From NCBI GenBank assembly GCA_958496175.1, contig OY292280.1, positions 4,650,001-4,714,000 on the forward strand: a DNA stretch of 64,000 nucleotides, read 5' to 3'. Source of the stretch: Sisyra terminalis. Taxonomy: Eukaryota > Arthropoda > Insecta > Neuroptera > Sisyridae. A model generated the notes under the pieces. It was not told the origin of the DNA. It saw nothing but the letters and a program-made list of their open reading frames with translations, and did no database searches. How positions within the stretch are numbered: position 1 is the stretch's first letter; each line of letters starts with the position of its first letter. Position numbers and translations under genes: made by a program. Positions 1 through 9,059 of the stretch are shown one piece after another.

Positions 1-159
1 TACAAAACCATAACTTTATCTTCAAATTAAATTATTAAATTATTTAGTATGCACTTAAGTTTAATTCTTCCCATTGACTCAATGATTTTGCGTATACTTG
101 CACAATTTGTGCAAGTATGTCCATACTTTACATAATATTATTTATTTTGGACTTAAAAG

Positions 160-303
160 ACGTAAATCCATATACTAATTATTAATTCAGCGACATTTCG
201 GTCCTTTATTTGACCTTCATCAGGCTTCTAAAAATTGTACTAATATGATTTTTTTAGAAGCCTGATGAAGAATAATTAGTATATGAATTTACATCCTTTA
301 AGA
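160..303. mobile_element. Foldback element with one hammerhead-type arm
   Basis: Inverted arms (CATATACTAATTA at about 169 versus TAATTAGTATATG at about 274) flank a core in which CTGATGA occurs on both strands. Only the left arm (minus strand) keeps stem II and GAAA; the right arm, from about 263, reads CTGATGAAG then runs straight into the outer arm, so its ribozyme core is deleted. This suits a non-autonomous Penelope-like derivative. No reverse transcriptase is present. Confidence 0.55.
191..223 (-). ncRNA. Hammerhead-type ribozyme motif, GGUC/GACC stem II
   Basis: Read on the minus strand: CTGATGA, a 4-bp stem II (GGTC paired with GACC) with a 7-nt loop, GAAA, then TGTCG. The stem III segment AUGU can pair with a second copy only through two G-U wobbles, so it looks weaker than the other variants. 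Cleavage would follow GUC. A stem III this short cannot form a hairpin within one molecule, as in the small dimer-acting hammerheads of Penelope-like elements. Confidence 0.5.
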
Positions 304-745
304 CCACTTTCCTACTAAAAAATCAATAATATTTGGTTTATAATTTTTATTAAAGGTAATATATCTTTGACGAAGATGGAAAACAACAATGTCCTTTGCG
401 AGATTAAATCATTTAATTAATACTGGAAGATAAACTTAAATTCCATAAATAAAAGAAAATAAATAAGTCACTAAAATTAATTTCTGGAAATTCTTTTGGA
501 AATCATATGGCATCTGTTTAAAAAAAAATTTGGAAATCCATGTAGGAATCCATCCGAAAACATTACATAGGAATCCACATGGATTTTTTTGATTGGGTAA
601 AACTTCATTATTGTTCCTCGGGTGCTATTGTGACTATTAAAAATTTGATCAAAGAAAAACCAAACAAAATTTTTGAACTAATTAAAGTGATTATTTAAAA
701 ATTGTTTATTACAACAATTGAACCGTTACAAAGGCAAATGGGATT

Positions 746-963
746 ACATTATAATTTCACTAATCCGGCACGTCCAAAAATCCGGCACCTTTCACCCACG
801 CCTCCCTTGCCCCTCTATACCTGTGCATACATTTATTCCTTCTATGAAATGCTTTATTTTATTCATAATCTACGAATTTTTCATTATAATCCAGTAATCC
901 GAACATTCCAATAATCCAACACCCTCCGGTTTTTAATAGTGCCGGATTAGTGAGATAACACTG
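746..963. mobile_element. pogo/Tigger-like MITE, degenerate left end
   Basis: Palindromic element with internal CACTAATCCGGCAC and its inverse, flanked by TA on both sides. The left terminus has decayed (CATTATAATTTCAC where other copies read CAGTATAATCTCAC); the right end GAGATAACACTG is nearly intact. It is the same family as the copies at 15496, 25257, 36650, 44545 and 52739. No transposase is encoded. Confidence 0.75.
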
Positions 964-1189
964 TAATAACAAAAGTTGTGGAACTAAAGTTAAGCAATTG
1001 TATTACTGTTGAAATGGACTTCCATATTTTTTTCGGTTCACTTGTTTTTTAGTTCATTGATTTGGGAATACAATATTTGTGTTTAATTAATACATGATAA
1101 AATTCGGATCTCAGCTTTTATTAAATAAGAAAACAATTCAGGTTGTTTAAGATCGGTTTTTTTATTAAATATTTTTACTATTCAATTAG

Positions 1190-1221
1190 CTACGTTTCGT
1201 TACGTATCGTAACTTCATCAG
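1190..1221 (-). ncRNA. Hammerhead-type ribozyme motif, GUUAC/GUAAC stem II (core intact)
   Basis: Minus strand reads CTGATGA, then stem II GTTAC/GTAAC closed by GATAC, then GAAACGTA. Stem III would be the self-complementary ACGU, leaving A at the cleavage position (GUA, allowed). All invariant core bases are present. Its inverted partner at 1351-1384 is damaged. Confidence 0.55.
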
Positions 1222-1350
1222 GCTTCTTGAATCATAAAAAATATAATAGTTTCAATTTAAATTTAATAAATAAATCAATAAAAATATAAATGAATATTTA
1301 TTTATTGAATTTAAATTGAAACTATTATATTTTTTTGTGATTCAAGAAGC

Positions 1351-1384
1351 CTGATGAAGTTACAATACGTAACGAAACGGAGCT
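1351..1384 (+). ncRNA. Hammerhead-type ribozyme motif with broken stem III
   Basis: Plus-strand arm of the same foldback: CTGATGA, stem II GTTAC/GTAAC, then GAAACGGAGC. The partner arm reads ACGU where this one reads ACGG, so the short palindrome and the U before the cleavage position are lost. Predicted inactive. Confidence 0.45.
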
Positions 1385-1807
1385 AATTTGTATATTAAAT
1401 AATATTAAAATTAAAAAACCGATCTTAAACAACCTGAATTGTCTTCTTATATAATTAATACTAGAAGACAAATTTAATACTACTTTTCGTAACAAAATAA
1501 ATAAATAAGAAAATAACTATAATAAATTTCTGATAATTTCTATAAGTAATTTACAGTGATGTCCAATAAATTTTTATGTGGAAATCATTTGACATTCCTT
1601 GAGGAATCCACAAGGATTCGTATGTGAATTTTTTTGATAAGGTATCAAAGATACTAGGTACTTTTGCCAAAAAATAAAAGAACCAAGATACAGTATATAA
1701 GATACTTTAATGTAACTAATATTTTCTGGTAACTTAGCTTATGAAATTACCAACAAAGCAAGGTATCAAATACGTCCTATTGTTTGCAGATGAATATATT
1801 AATTTAT

Positions 1808-2523
1808 TTTAGAGTGGATCACCTTCAGAACGTAAAAAAATGACTTTTTTAAAACTGCTGCCATTTTTTTTTTTCTTTAGAGATATTAAAAAACGGTCTT
1901 CGGCATGTAAAACTAGAAGTTTTGAACTATTTTTTTTTATTTGCCCCGATATGTCCCCCCTCCCCCTTTTACAGCGCTTTGAAAAAAAGGTCCTCAAAAA
2001 TGAGGAGGCAAACGGGAGACAAGTTTTCTCGGAAACCGGAAGTCGGATCATGATTTTCCAAAGAATTTAGGTTTTGGTAATACATCTTCTTGGTACTGAA
2101 CCTCGAAAATCCGAAAAAAGTTGAAAATTCACAAAATGGCGCGACTTTGAAAAAAAAAGTTAAAAAAAACGACCTTTTTTTGGACCTTTCCCCCTCTCCC
2201 ACTTTGCGGGGGGAGGTTTTGCCAATTTTAGAGGTTCAGTACCAAGAAGACGTGTTGAACTATAACCCTCTCCAGTTTCAAGTCAATCCGTCGGATAGTT
2301 TCTGAAAAATCTTGTCTCCCAGTTTTAAAAAGTTGATTTCGAGAAAAACGCATTTAAAGTTTTTTTAAGATATTTTTTTATGTTATCAATTTATTCAATT
2401 TTTATCAGTGAAAATACATTATTCAGCTATTTCAATCCTTTTGACACGTTATTCTTGAATGTTATAAGAAGACATTTATGGAAAAAAAATCGATTTTTTT
2501 TTCTGAAGGTGATCCACCCTTAA
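1808..2523. mobile_element. TTAA-flanked MITE (piggyBac-type target), copy 1
   Basis: Terminal inverted repeats GTGGATCACCTTCAGAACG (from 1814) and the inverse ending GGTGATCCACCC at about 2519. The right end abuts TTAA; the left reads TAGA where TTAA is expected. About 0.71 kb, with no transposase, and runs of poly-T and poly-A that create spurious open frames on both strands. Nearly the same sequence recurs at 9489-10213. Confidence 0.7.
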
Positions 2524-2914
2524 TTACTAAATAGCTATACAAAAAATTCAAAAACTAACGATCTTTTTATGGGATTTTCTATCAAAAATAATTTCGAATC
2601 GGTGGAAATTATCAAGGATGTAGAATTGAAAAGCATGAAACAATTGGTATCCATGGTATCTTTAAGTAATCCTAAAGGTAATTGGTCACCTTATAATGCT
2701 TTTTGGAAATTATTTTTTTAAATGAAACTAACTCAAAACTGCTGATTTATTTAGCTTTTATTGATGAATTGATATTTTTGCAAATACAACAAAAATCATT
2801 AAGTTTTGATATTAAATCATACGTTTTATATTTGTAGCTCTCATTGTTATTATTTATTTTATTGTTATTATGTTTTGCTTGTGATATTAAAATGTAATTG
2901 ATTAACTTGACTAG

Positions 2915-3093
2915 GAATTGAAAAAGGGCAAATTGTTTCGACTAATATAATTAAACGACCGATGAATCCTCCACCACCGGCGCCCAGCATTGTATCCCGG
3001 TTATCAAATGGCCGTTCGAACGAAAGTATTGCATCCATGTCCTCCGATATCGACATCAATATGCATAACAACCCTGTTCCTCCTCCACGGAAG
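2915..3093 (+). CDS. Asap: Asap (ArfGAP with SH3 domain) penultimate coding exon, proline-rich linker
   Basis: Internal exon of the gene whose last exon encodes the Asap SH3 domain. The frame is open from an AG acceptor at 2913-2914 (the exon opens in phase 1) to a strong AAG|GTAAAT donor at 3093/3094 (phase 0). It gives about 59 residues of the kind expected between the ankyrin repeats and SH3 domain of ASAP proteins: a proline run (NPPPPAP), a Ser-rich stretch (SNGRSNESIASMSSDID) and a second proline patch (NPVPPPRK). The phase-0 end matches the phase-0 start at 5120. The acceptor lacks a clean pyrimidine tract, so the left border is less certain than the right. The ArfGAP, PH and BAR parts must lie left of this window. 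ASAP proteins are GTPase-activating proteins for Arf at membrane and focal-adhesion sites. Confidence 0.8.
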
Positions 3094-3559
3094 GTAAATA
3101 TTCTACAAAGAAACTTTTTCATTTGCCTAATATATGGAGCAAACTTACAGAAAAAAAATCATTCAAGAGTCACGAGTTATGAAGATACGATTAATTTGAT
3201 ATCACTGTCGGTAAAATAAGGGTGCAGCATGTAGCATGTTATTAAGAGGTTTATTTTTCGTGAACGGGTCATTCTGGTTCAAATTTAATTAGTTTTTTTT
3301 AAAACGCCGAAAAAAAACGTTATTAGTTTGACAAGTATATCTTTATTCATAAGAGTATGCTCATTTTTCAGAGTATTCTGATTTTTAAGATTTATTTTTT
3401 GCTCGTTACATGAACATTGGGGCGAAAATCGCCTCCAAAATAAAATAAAAGTAATGACACTAATTGTTGTATTAGTCAAGAATCACACCAGTAGCAATTA
3501 ATGGATAGTAATATATATATATATGTCTTTGAGACTCAATTAAAAAATTACTTTATTAC

Positions 3560-3594
3560 GACGCGTTTCAACAGGTTTTGACTGTCATCATCAG
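3560..3594 (-). ncRNA. Small dimer-type hammerhead ribozyme, left arm
   Basis: Minus strand: CTGATGA, U, stem II GACAG/CTGTT with a short loop, GAAA, then CGCGTC. Stem III would be ACGCGU, a perfect 6-nt palindrome with no room for a loop, so it can only form between two molecules. Cleavage would follow GUC. All invariant core bases (CUGAUGA, GAA, A15.1-U16.1, C17) are present. This is the layout of the small hammerheads described in Penelope-like elements. Confidence 0.7.
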
Positions 3595-3646
3595 GTAATA
3601 ATAATAATAATATTTTTATATTAAACCTGATTGTTATTATTATTAC

Positions 3647-3681
3647 CTGATGATGACAGTCAAAAACTGTTGAAACGCGTC
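3647..3681 (+). ncRNA. Small dimer-type hammerhead ribozyme, right arm
   Basis: Plus strand, so the motif is present in Asap pre-mRNA: CTGATGA, U, a 6-bp stem II (GACAGT with ACTGTT, loop CAAAA), GAAA, CGCGTC. Stem III ACGCGU is self-complementary and the cleavage triplet is GUC. The core is intact. It pairs as an inverted repeat with 3560-3594, so in one transcript the two arms compete to form a long hairpin. Confidence 0.7.
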
Positions 3682-3811
3682 GTAATAAAGGAATTTTTTA
3701 ATTGAGTCTCAAAGACATATATATATTATTATGCATTAATTTATTGTGACTCGGAAATAAATAAAATACTTATCAATGTTAAACCAATAGCAATATTGAC
3801 AATTTACATCA

Positions 3812-5005
3812 ATAGATGGCGCATCATTTGTTTTTTCGTTTTTCGTGAAAAATCGTGTTTTTCCAGAGAAAACAATTGCACAGGTAAACTTAAATTACGA
3901 ATTTTCATCGAAATTGTTAGATCCGTTTCCAGAAACCAAAATATATACATTTGGGTGTCTGTTATTTCCCAAATTGATTTTTTTACAGCGATCGCCCCCT
4001 GATTTTTTAGTTTAAGATATAAAAAATATTATCCAATACAATTAAGCTCTTAATTTCTGGATTAAACCGTGCCGGAATCATGTTACTTTTACCATTTAAA
4101 TACCATGGGATTATTTGATTTTTTACTTATTTTTTTTTTCTCAGAAACAAATGGATGAAAAGATTTAAGTCAAATTATTCTGACGTAAAATTTAACGTTC
4201 TACAAAAAAGGTCTCTAATGAATTTTCGATTAAATCACTCTATTAAAAGTTATTCAACATTTAACTTGTGTCTAATATAAATCTTGCAATATTTTCAACT
4301 TTTTGCTCATTTTTACTTTTTTTAAATATAAAAATCATTGAAAGAGAAAATAAAATTATTATCATTAGAGCGCCAGTGATTATTTGTGTTAATTTTAAGG
4401 CTTGAAATGAAAATTAAACAAAAAAATCATTTTTTGACAATTAAAACAGGTGACATAAGAATTCGCTATAGTCGTGAAATTCAATTTATCCAGGATAAAT
4501 TTTCATACTTTAATCAATATTTTGTAACTACGAAGTGAATTTCATACTAATTAATGAGACTATCGACAAAAGTTCAATTTAAATTCGAATTTTTACCATT
4601 TCATCTGACGCCATCTATGAGAAATTTCTTAGAACTTGTAGTCAACAAATTAAATGTTGAATAAATTACAAAATACAAATTAATTCAAGTTAAATGTTGA
4701 ATAACTTTTATTGGGGTGATTTAATCGAAAATTTATAAGAGACCTTTTTTGTAGAGCGTTAAATTTTACATCAGTATAATTTAACCTTAAATCTTTTCAA
4801 TCTTTTGTTTCTGAGAAAAAAAAAATAAAAGTATAAAGTCAAATAATTCCATGTTATTTAAATGGTAAAAGTAACATGATTCCGGCACGATTTAATCCAG
4901 AAATTAAGAGCTTAATGGTATTGGATTTTTTTTTTGTATCTTAAACTAAAAATTTAGGGGGCGATTGCTGGAAAAAAATCAATTTGGGAAATAGCGGACA
5001 CCCTA
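3812..5005. mobile_element. Long foldback element A, copy 1 (Asap intron)
   Basis: About 1.05 kb palindrome (3952-5005) bounded by GGGTGTCTGTTATTTCCC and its inverse GGAAATAGCGGACACCC, with a further arm segment (3812-3951) present only on the left. That segment recurs inverted at the right end of the second copy (19844-19975), so it belongs to the element and copy 1 lacks it on the right. It ends about 115 bp before the last Asap exon. No transposase. Confidence 0.7.
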
Positions 5006-5119
5006 ATATGGGTTTGAAATCAGAATGACTCCAGAAATTAACAGTTTGATAGTTTGAGAATTGCATGCTGTTTGCTCCAATTTGATTTGTAAGTAAATTT
5101 ACAGTGCTATGTATTTTAG

Positions 5120-5452
5120 CCACATCCATTACCGGGTGATAACGGGTCGAGTCTCAACCCTAATATTTACCTGGATTCAATAATGGGACTTGGGTCAATT
5201 CAGGATGATTCATCGGCGAAGGGAAGCTCTCTTGGCGACATGACAAATTTGATGGGTCCAGTGCGTCGTTGTCGGGCTTTGTACGATTGTGAAGCCGACA
5301 ATGATGACGAACTATCATTTCACGAAGGGGAAGTGATTCTTGTCCTTAATGATCATACCGACGATGAAAATTGGATGGAAGGAGCCGTCGAAAGTGATCC
5401 TAGCCGACGGGGAATGTTCCCAATAAGCTTTGTTCACATGTTACCAGACTAA
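5120..5452 (+). CDS. Asap: Asap terminal coding exon with C-terminal SH3 domain
   Basis: The exon starts after the acceptor ATTTTAG at 5119, in phase 0, and ends at the stop codon 5450-5452. It encodes about 110 residues: a linker (PHPLPGDNGSSLNPN...), then a C-terminal SH3 domain of about 62 residues. SH3 hallmarks are RALYDCEADNDDELSF (the ALYDY-type motif and acidic RT loop), the GEVILV strand, NWMEG where most SH3s have WW, and the ending GMFPISFVHMLPD. The ADNDDEL and FPxSFVH signatures, and a protein that stops right after the SH3, are typical of ASAP1/2 and fly Asap. The ATG at 5183 is internal, not a start. The SH3 domain recruits proline-rich partners, as known for the family; the specific partner cannot be read from the sequence. 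Confidence 0.92.
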   Translation, partial: PHPLPGDNGSSLNPNIYLDSIMGLGSIQDDSSAKGSSLGDMTNLMGPVRRCRALYDCEADNDDELSFHEGEVILVLNDHTDDENWMEGAVESDPSRRGMFPISFVHMLPD

Positions 5453-6300
5453 CGATTGCCCTTTGATCCTTACCAAGGTAAAATTATGATGAAATAGTAT
5501 CGTTACGTTTTAACAGTTATGGATATTGATGGGTTCCTTGGATTTGTGTTCGACCATAAAACAATAACACAACTTATTGTAATACACATACGTTTATTAT
5601 TGGCGACGGTCGATCGCCTTATTTATATACCAATTTGCAACTTCTGGAAGATTCGAGATTGTGGAACAAATATGGAAAATGCCATAAAACAGGCCCCTAT
5701 GGTTTTCATTTTAAGAACACAGAAAAATAAGAAGTTAATAAGGTTTTTTTTTTGTTTTAGATCAAGAAAAAAATGAAGAAAATATCTAACCAATTCCCCA
5801 ACAACTGTAACTCTTTTATTTTACCCTGAAACCTGTCGACAATTTCGAATAAACACGTTTTATTCAAAGTAGATGAAAACTCTAGTCATATATTGAAAAG
5901 GATATATACATATACATGGATATTTATATATGTATATATAAATGGAAACAATTTATTTACTAATGCGCTCATTACGTCATTAATTGTTAACTAAAAATAC
6001 TAATTCAATCAATACTTCTAATAAAATGGATAACGTAGCCGTACCCGATTATATCTATATGTGTAAATATTTAAAAATTATACATTTAAACAAATCTTAT
6101 AGTATTCTATATATGTATATTTATTGTGAAAAAAGCAAAACAGTATCAATTGAAAAAAATAATTATAATTTATCAAAGAAATATATAAAAGCATAAATCT
6201 GATACAGTTGAATAGAGTAAATTATTAATTATTATATTAAGTATTATTATTTTTATATATTTAATAAGTTTGATAGGTTCTAAATAAATAATGGTCATGA
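5453..6300 (+). other. Asap 3' UTR and downstream AT-rich DNA
   Basis: Non-coding sequence after the Asap stop. A consensus AATAAA lies at 5848-5853, about 400 bp after the stop, followed by T-rich sequence; this is the most likely poly(A) signal. A further AATAAA-like site lies near 6280. Short open frames here have no recognisable domain. Confidence 0.6.
5848..5853 (+). terminator. Asap candidate poly(A) signal AATAAA
   Basis: First canonical hexamer downstream of the Asap stop codon at 5452. The position is plausible for an insect 3' UTR of about 0.4 kb. Supported by sequence only. Confidence 0.5.
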
Positions 6301-6679
6301 CATTTTTGATTATTTCACAATTTATACGATGATTTGAAGTGGAGGTTGATTTAATTTAATATATTTTAAGTTATAAATGTTTTAAGTGCCATCATTGACA
6401 TTAGAAGATATGGTAAATTATATTTCTTATAACTTATTTAACAAAACGTAACAAAGACTTTTATTACCCACAAATTTATATTTGACTTTTTTTTATATAT
6501 ATATATAAATTCTAAAGGATTTAGTTTAATCGATTTTGACATGTAAATATAGACCTCTAAATGTTTGATCATAAAACCAAATCAATATTGTCATGTACAA
6601 TGTGTTTAATTAATAAAAAATATTTATCGATTATTAACGTTTTTTATTTAAAGCTCAAACATGTTTTTATGATTATTTA

Positions 6680-6780
6680 CTAGATACGTATTTCGATTGC
6701 CAACCAATCTCCTCAGTGGTCATCAAATATTAAATCGCTTCGGATCCGTAATCCAATATGTCGGTATTCCTGTACTAACA
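6680..6780 (-). repeat. Fragment of the ATACGTAT hammerhead foldback family
   Basis: Minus strand 6683-6716 reads CTGAGGA, stem II, GAAATACGTATC: a single-arm relic of the family best seen at 6958-7483, with CTGAGGA in place of CTGATGA. Confidence 0.5.
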
Positions 6781-7100
6781 TATGAGTGGATTTTTTTTTA
6801 ATTATCTTTACCAGCTCCCTACCCTTTGTAGATATGAACAGAGATGTAAGTACTTATGTGTAAAATAGTTTAAAAAATGTATTTCAATACAAGACAGTTT
6901 TTCATTTTATATTTAAACTACTAAATGCAATCAAAATAAGATTTTTTCGCTGACTTTGAACAGTTATACTGTGTATACAATATATAAAATATATTGCAGT
7001 CCAATTTATGTAGTATAATTTAATATAATAATATATAAACCATACCGCAAACATAAATTTGACAGAAGTTCAAACAAAAATATTCGTGACGTATTGCCCA

Positions 7101-7134
7101 GATACGTATTTCGATTGTCAAGCAATTTTCCTCA
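7101..7134 (-). ncRNA. Hammerhead-type motif, CTGAGGA variant
   Basis: Minus strand: CTGAGGA, stem II, GAAATACGTATC. The U-to-G change in the CUGAUGA box hits an invariant region, so activity is doubtful. Stem III AUACGUAU is a perfect 8-nt palindrome. Confidence 0.4.
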
Positions 7135-7249
7135 GTGGTCATCAAGTAGTTTGGATCACTCCGTAACTGCTTTGTGATGATTTACCAGCAAATCCACCAG
7201 TGAATCATCACAAAGCAGTTACGGAGTGATCCAAACTACTTGACGACCA

Positions 7250-7284
7250 CTGATGAAGATTGCTTGGCAATCGAAATACGTATC
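7250..7284 (+). ncRNA. Small dimer-type hammerhead ribozyme, ATACGTAT variant (core intact)
   Basis: Plus strand: CTGATGA, A, stem II GATTGC/GCAATC with a 3-nt loop (six pairs), GAAA, TACGTATC. Stem III AUACGUAU is fully self-complementary, again permitting only intermolecular pairing, and cleavage would follow AUC. It is the only copy of this family in the window with intact CTGATGA, stem II and GAAA together. Confidence 0.6.
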
Positions 7285-7686
7285 GGGGCAATACGGCACG
7301 AATATTTTTGTTTGAACTTCTGTTCAAATTTATGTTGGTGGTATGATTTTTATATATTATTATATTAAGTTTATATATTATTATATTAAATTTGTATATT
7401 ATTATATTAAATTTGTATATTATTATGTTAAATTATACTACATAAATTGGACTGCAATATATTTTATATATTGTATACACAATACTAAATGCAAAATACG
7501 TATTTCCAAATACTTAAAATAAAATACTTTTAGTTCTTTATTTAAACAAAGGGTCAATTATTAGTCAGTTGTTACCATTGTTAAAGTCACTTCCAACATC
7601 CTTTTGGTAGCCATAGTGATATAAAAAAATAAAGAACTATTCTTTCTTTAAAAAACATTAATTTACAGTTGGCAAATTTTATCAAG

Positions 7687-7855
7687 ATTTCTGGTGACCG
7701 AGTGGTCAAGGAACCGCTCCAAAACTGTGAAGTGTTGGGTTTGAACCTCTTATCGAGCAAATTTTCAATATTTCTCAATAACGGATTTAATTAACCCTAG
7801 AGTTGCTAGAGACTAAAGTAGTTATAAAGCGACAGTAAATAACAATAAAAAAAAA
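7687..7855 (+). mobile_element. tRNA-derived SINE, copy 1
   Basis: Box A-like GACCGAGTGGTCAAGG and box B-like GGGTTTGAACCTC, then the family body (AACGGATTTAATTAACC, CGACAGTAAATAACAA) and an A-rich tail. The head resembles tRNA-Ser/Leu. A full tRNA cloverleaf is not maintained. Confidence 0.75.
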
Positions 7856-8107
7856 ATCTTTCAATTTTCTTCAAATTTTGATTCGTGGTCGAGAAAACTA
7901 TCAGAAGAAAATTAACTTAAATCAAGTTAGGAATATATTTCTGTGGACCTGAAAGATAAATAAATCAACATAAGAATATTAGGTACTTAAAGGACTTGAT
8001 AAGGTAACAAAATCTGGATTATTAGTAAGTATCTCTTGACACTACACCATCTAGTGGTCAACAATATAACTGTTCCAACTGTTATTTCATTATTCAAGTA
8101 ATTCAAA

Positions 8108-8277
8108 AGCCTACTGGTAGCCGATTGGTCTAGGTGACCAATCCAAAATTGGTAGGTGTTGGGTTCGATCCTTGTATCGTGCAAATTTTCAATATTTCTC
8201 GATAACGGATTTCAATAACCCTAGAGTCGTTAAAGACTATAGTAGTTATAAAACAACGGTAAATAACAATTAAAAAA
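8108..8277 (+). mobile_element. tRNA-derived SINE, copy 2
   Basis: Starts AGCCTACTGGTAGCCGA, with box B GGGTTCGATCC, body and A-rich tail. Preceded by the sequence AAGTAATTCAAA also found before the copies at 30428 and 33124. Confidence 0.8.
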
Positions 8278-8882
8278 ACCACTATAATTCAATAAATCTG
8301 GAGAAACCAAAACTTTTTCAATCTCTTCAGAAACACCAGAATAAAGAATTTCCGGAGTGACCCAATTGGTTTATCTGAAGAGCAGCTCTGCCCCAATGGA
8401 ACTATGAACAATGCTGGAACGCAATTTTCCTTCTAGGACATTAGAACCATCAAAAGAACTCCTGTTTCTTGAGGAATAGAATTTCGGAACAACTACGCCT
8501 TTGAAACCTGAATTATTATAATTAAATAGGTGCAACTACACAGGATCCAGACCTGAGGAGAGGTGGCATTTGAAGTGCCTATGAACAAAGTTGAAAATTA
8601 TTGATTATGGTTGTAAGGGACTCAAATTTGATACCTAGTATAGAGTACTGCAGGACCTAGTTACACCACTGATAGCCTTGTCAGTAAACACCTACCCCAC
8701 CCAAAAAAGTCACATCAGAAAGGATGAATTTAGATGGATAGATAAGTAATTCTGTTTAATTCTACAACCGTAGGACCAGCAATAAAAGGTACCTTCAAAG
8801 GTTACCTTCAGGACCTCTTACAAAAGTGTATAATCATGTAGTACATTGCTATAGAACGTAAGCAATAAGAATATTTATAGTG

Positions 8883-9059
8883 AGCCTACTGGTAGCCGAG
8901 TGGTCTAGGACCTAGGTGACCACTCCAAAACTAGTAGGTAGTGGGTTCGATCCTCGTATCGTGCAAATTTTCAATATTTCTCGATAACGGAGTTAAATAA
9001 CCCTAGAGTCGCTAAAGGACCTTAGTAATTATAAAGCGATGGTAAATAACAAAAAAAAA
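8883..9059 (+). mobile_element. tRNA-derived SINE, copy 3
   Basis: AGCCTACTGGTAGCCGAG head, box B GGGTTCGATCC, GGTAAATAAC end and a poly-A tail of about nine bases. Confidence 0.8.

Larger units (their letters stand above)
1118..1458. mobile_element. Foldback element with head-to-head hammerhead-type motifs
   Basis: Long inverted repeat of about 340 bp. The outer arms pair around CAGGTTGTTTAAGATCGG (from about 1139) with its inverse near 1419-1436, and the inner arms around TAAATTTAAATTGAAAC. Each arm carries a hammerhead-type core facing the centre. Confidence 0.65.
1..2914 (+). other. Asap intron (left part of locus), repeat-filled
   Basis: No coding exon was recognised before 2915. The stretch holds two hammerhead-type foldbacks (160-303 and 1118-1458), a pogo/Tigger-like MITE (746-963) and a TTAA-flanked MITE (1808-2523). 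The sequences following the two foldbacks (about 300-600 and 1440-1640) are diverged copies of one another. A related piece at 46905-46990 and 48450-48545 shares the motif around AATCCACATAAATCCAT. Window bases about 50-120 reappear inverted at 48278-48345. Confidence 0.6.
3499..3742. mobile_element. Foldback element with two core-intact hammerhead-type motifs (Asap intron)
   Basis: Almost perfect 244-bp inverted repeat inside the Asap intron 3094-5119. Outer arms are TAATG...ATATATATATGTCTTTGAG and its inverse, and inner arms are AATAATAATAA-type spacers around the centre near 3620. Each arm carries one hammerhead-type core pointing inward on its own strand. Confidence 0.7.
6958..7483. mobile_element. 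Foldback element, ATACGTAT hammerhead family, fullest copy
   Basis: About 525-bp inverted repeat centred near 7190. From the outside inward each arm holds TATA-rich sequence, a GTATGATTTTTATAT tract, a TTTGAACTTCTGTTC block, the hammerhead-type core and the segment GATCCAAACTACTTGA. The right TA-rich arm is expanded by a short tandem duplication (7365-7430). The same family occurs at 16370, 21220, 39740, 41050, 42125, 58395 and 60850. Confidence 0.7.
7687..9059 (+). mobile_element. Three-SINE composite (SINE - spacer 1 - SINE - spacer 2 - SINE)
   Basis: Three tRNA-derived SINE copies in the same direction (7687-7855, 8108-8277, 8883-9059) separated by a ~250-bp and a ~600-bp spacer. Both spacers recur elsewhere together with their SINEs: spacer 1 at 32868-33123 and spacer 2 at 29345-29964. 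The whole block therefore behaves like a repeat unit, not three independent insertions. Confidence 0.65.

Noticed and set aside
1809..2305. Several overlapping open frames on both strands, repeated near 9506-9735
   Set aside because: They arise from poly-A/poly-T runs in a TTAA-flanked MITE; no conserved protein.
6958..7483. Treating the regular repeats as a CRISPR or tandem array
   Set aside because: The repeats are two inverted arms with a centre, not direct repeats with unique spacers, and the genome is eukaryotic.
8108..8180. tRNA genes at the SINE heads
   Set aside because: Boxes A and B are present, but the sequence does not keep a full cloverleaf and is fused to a repeated body and A-rich tail in more than ten copies; these are tRNA-derived SINEs.
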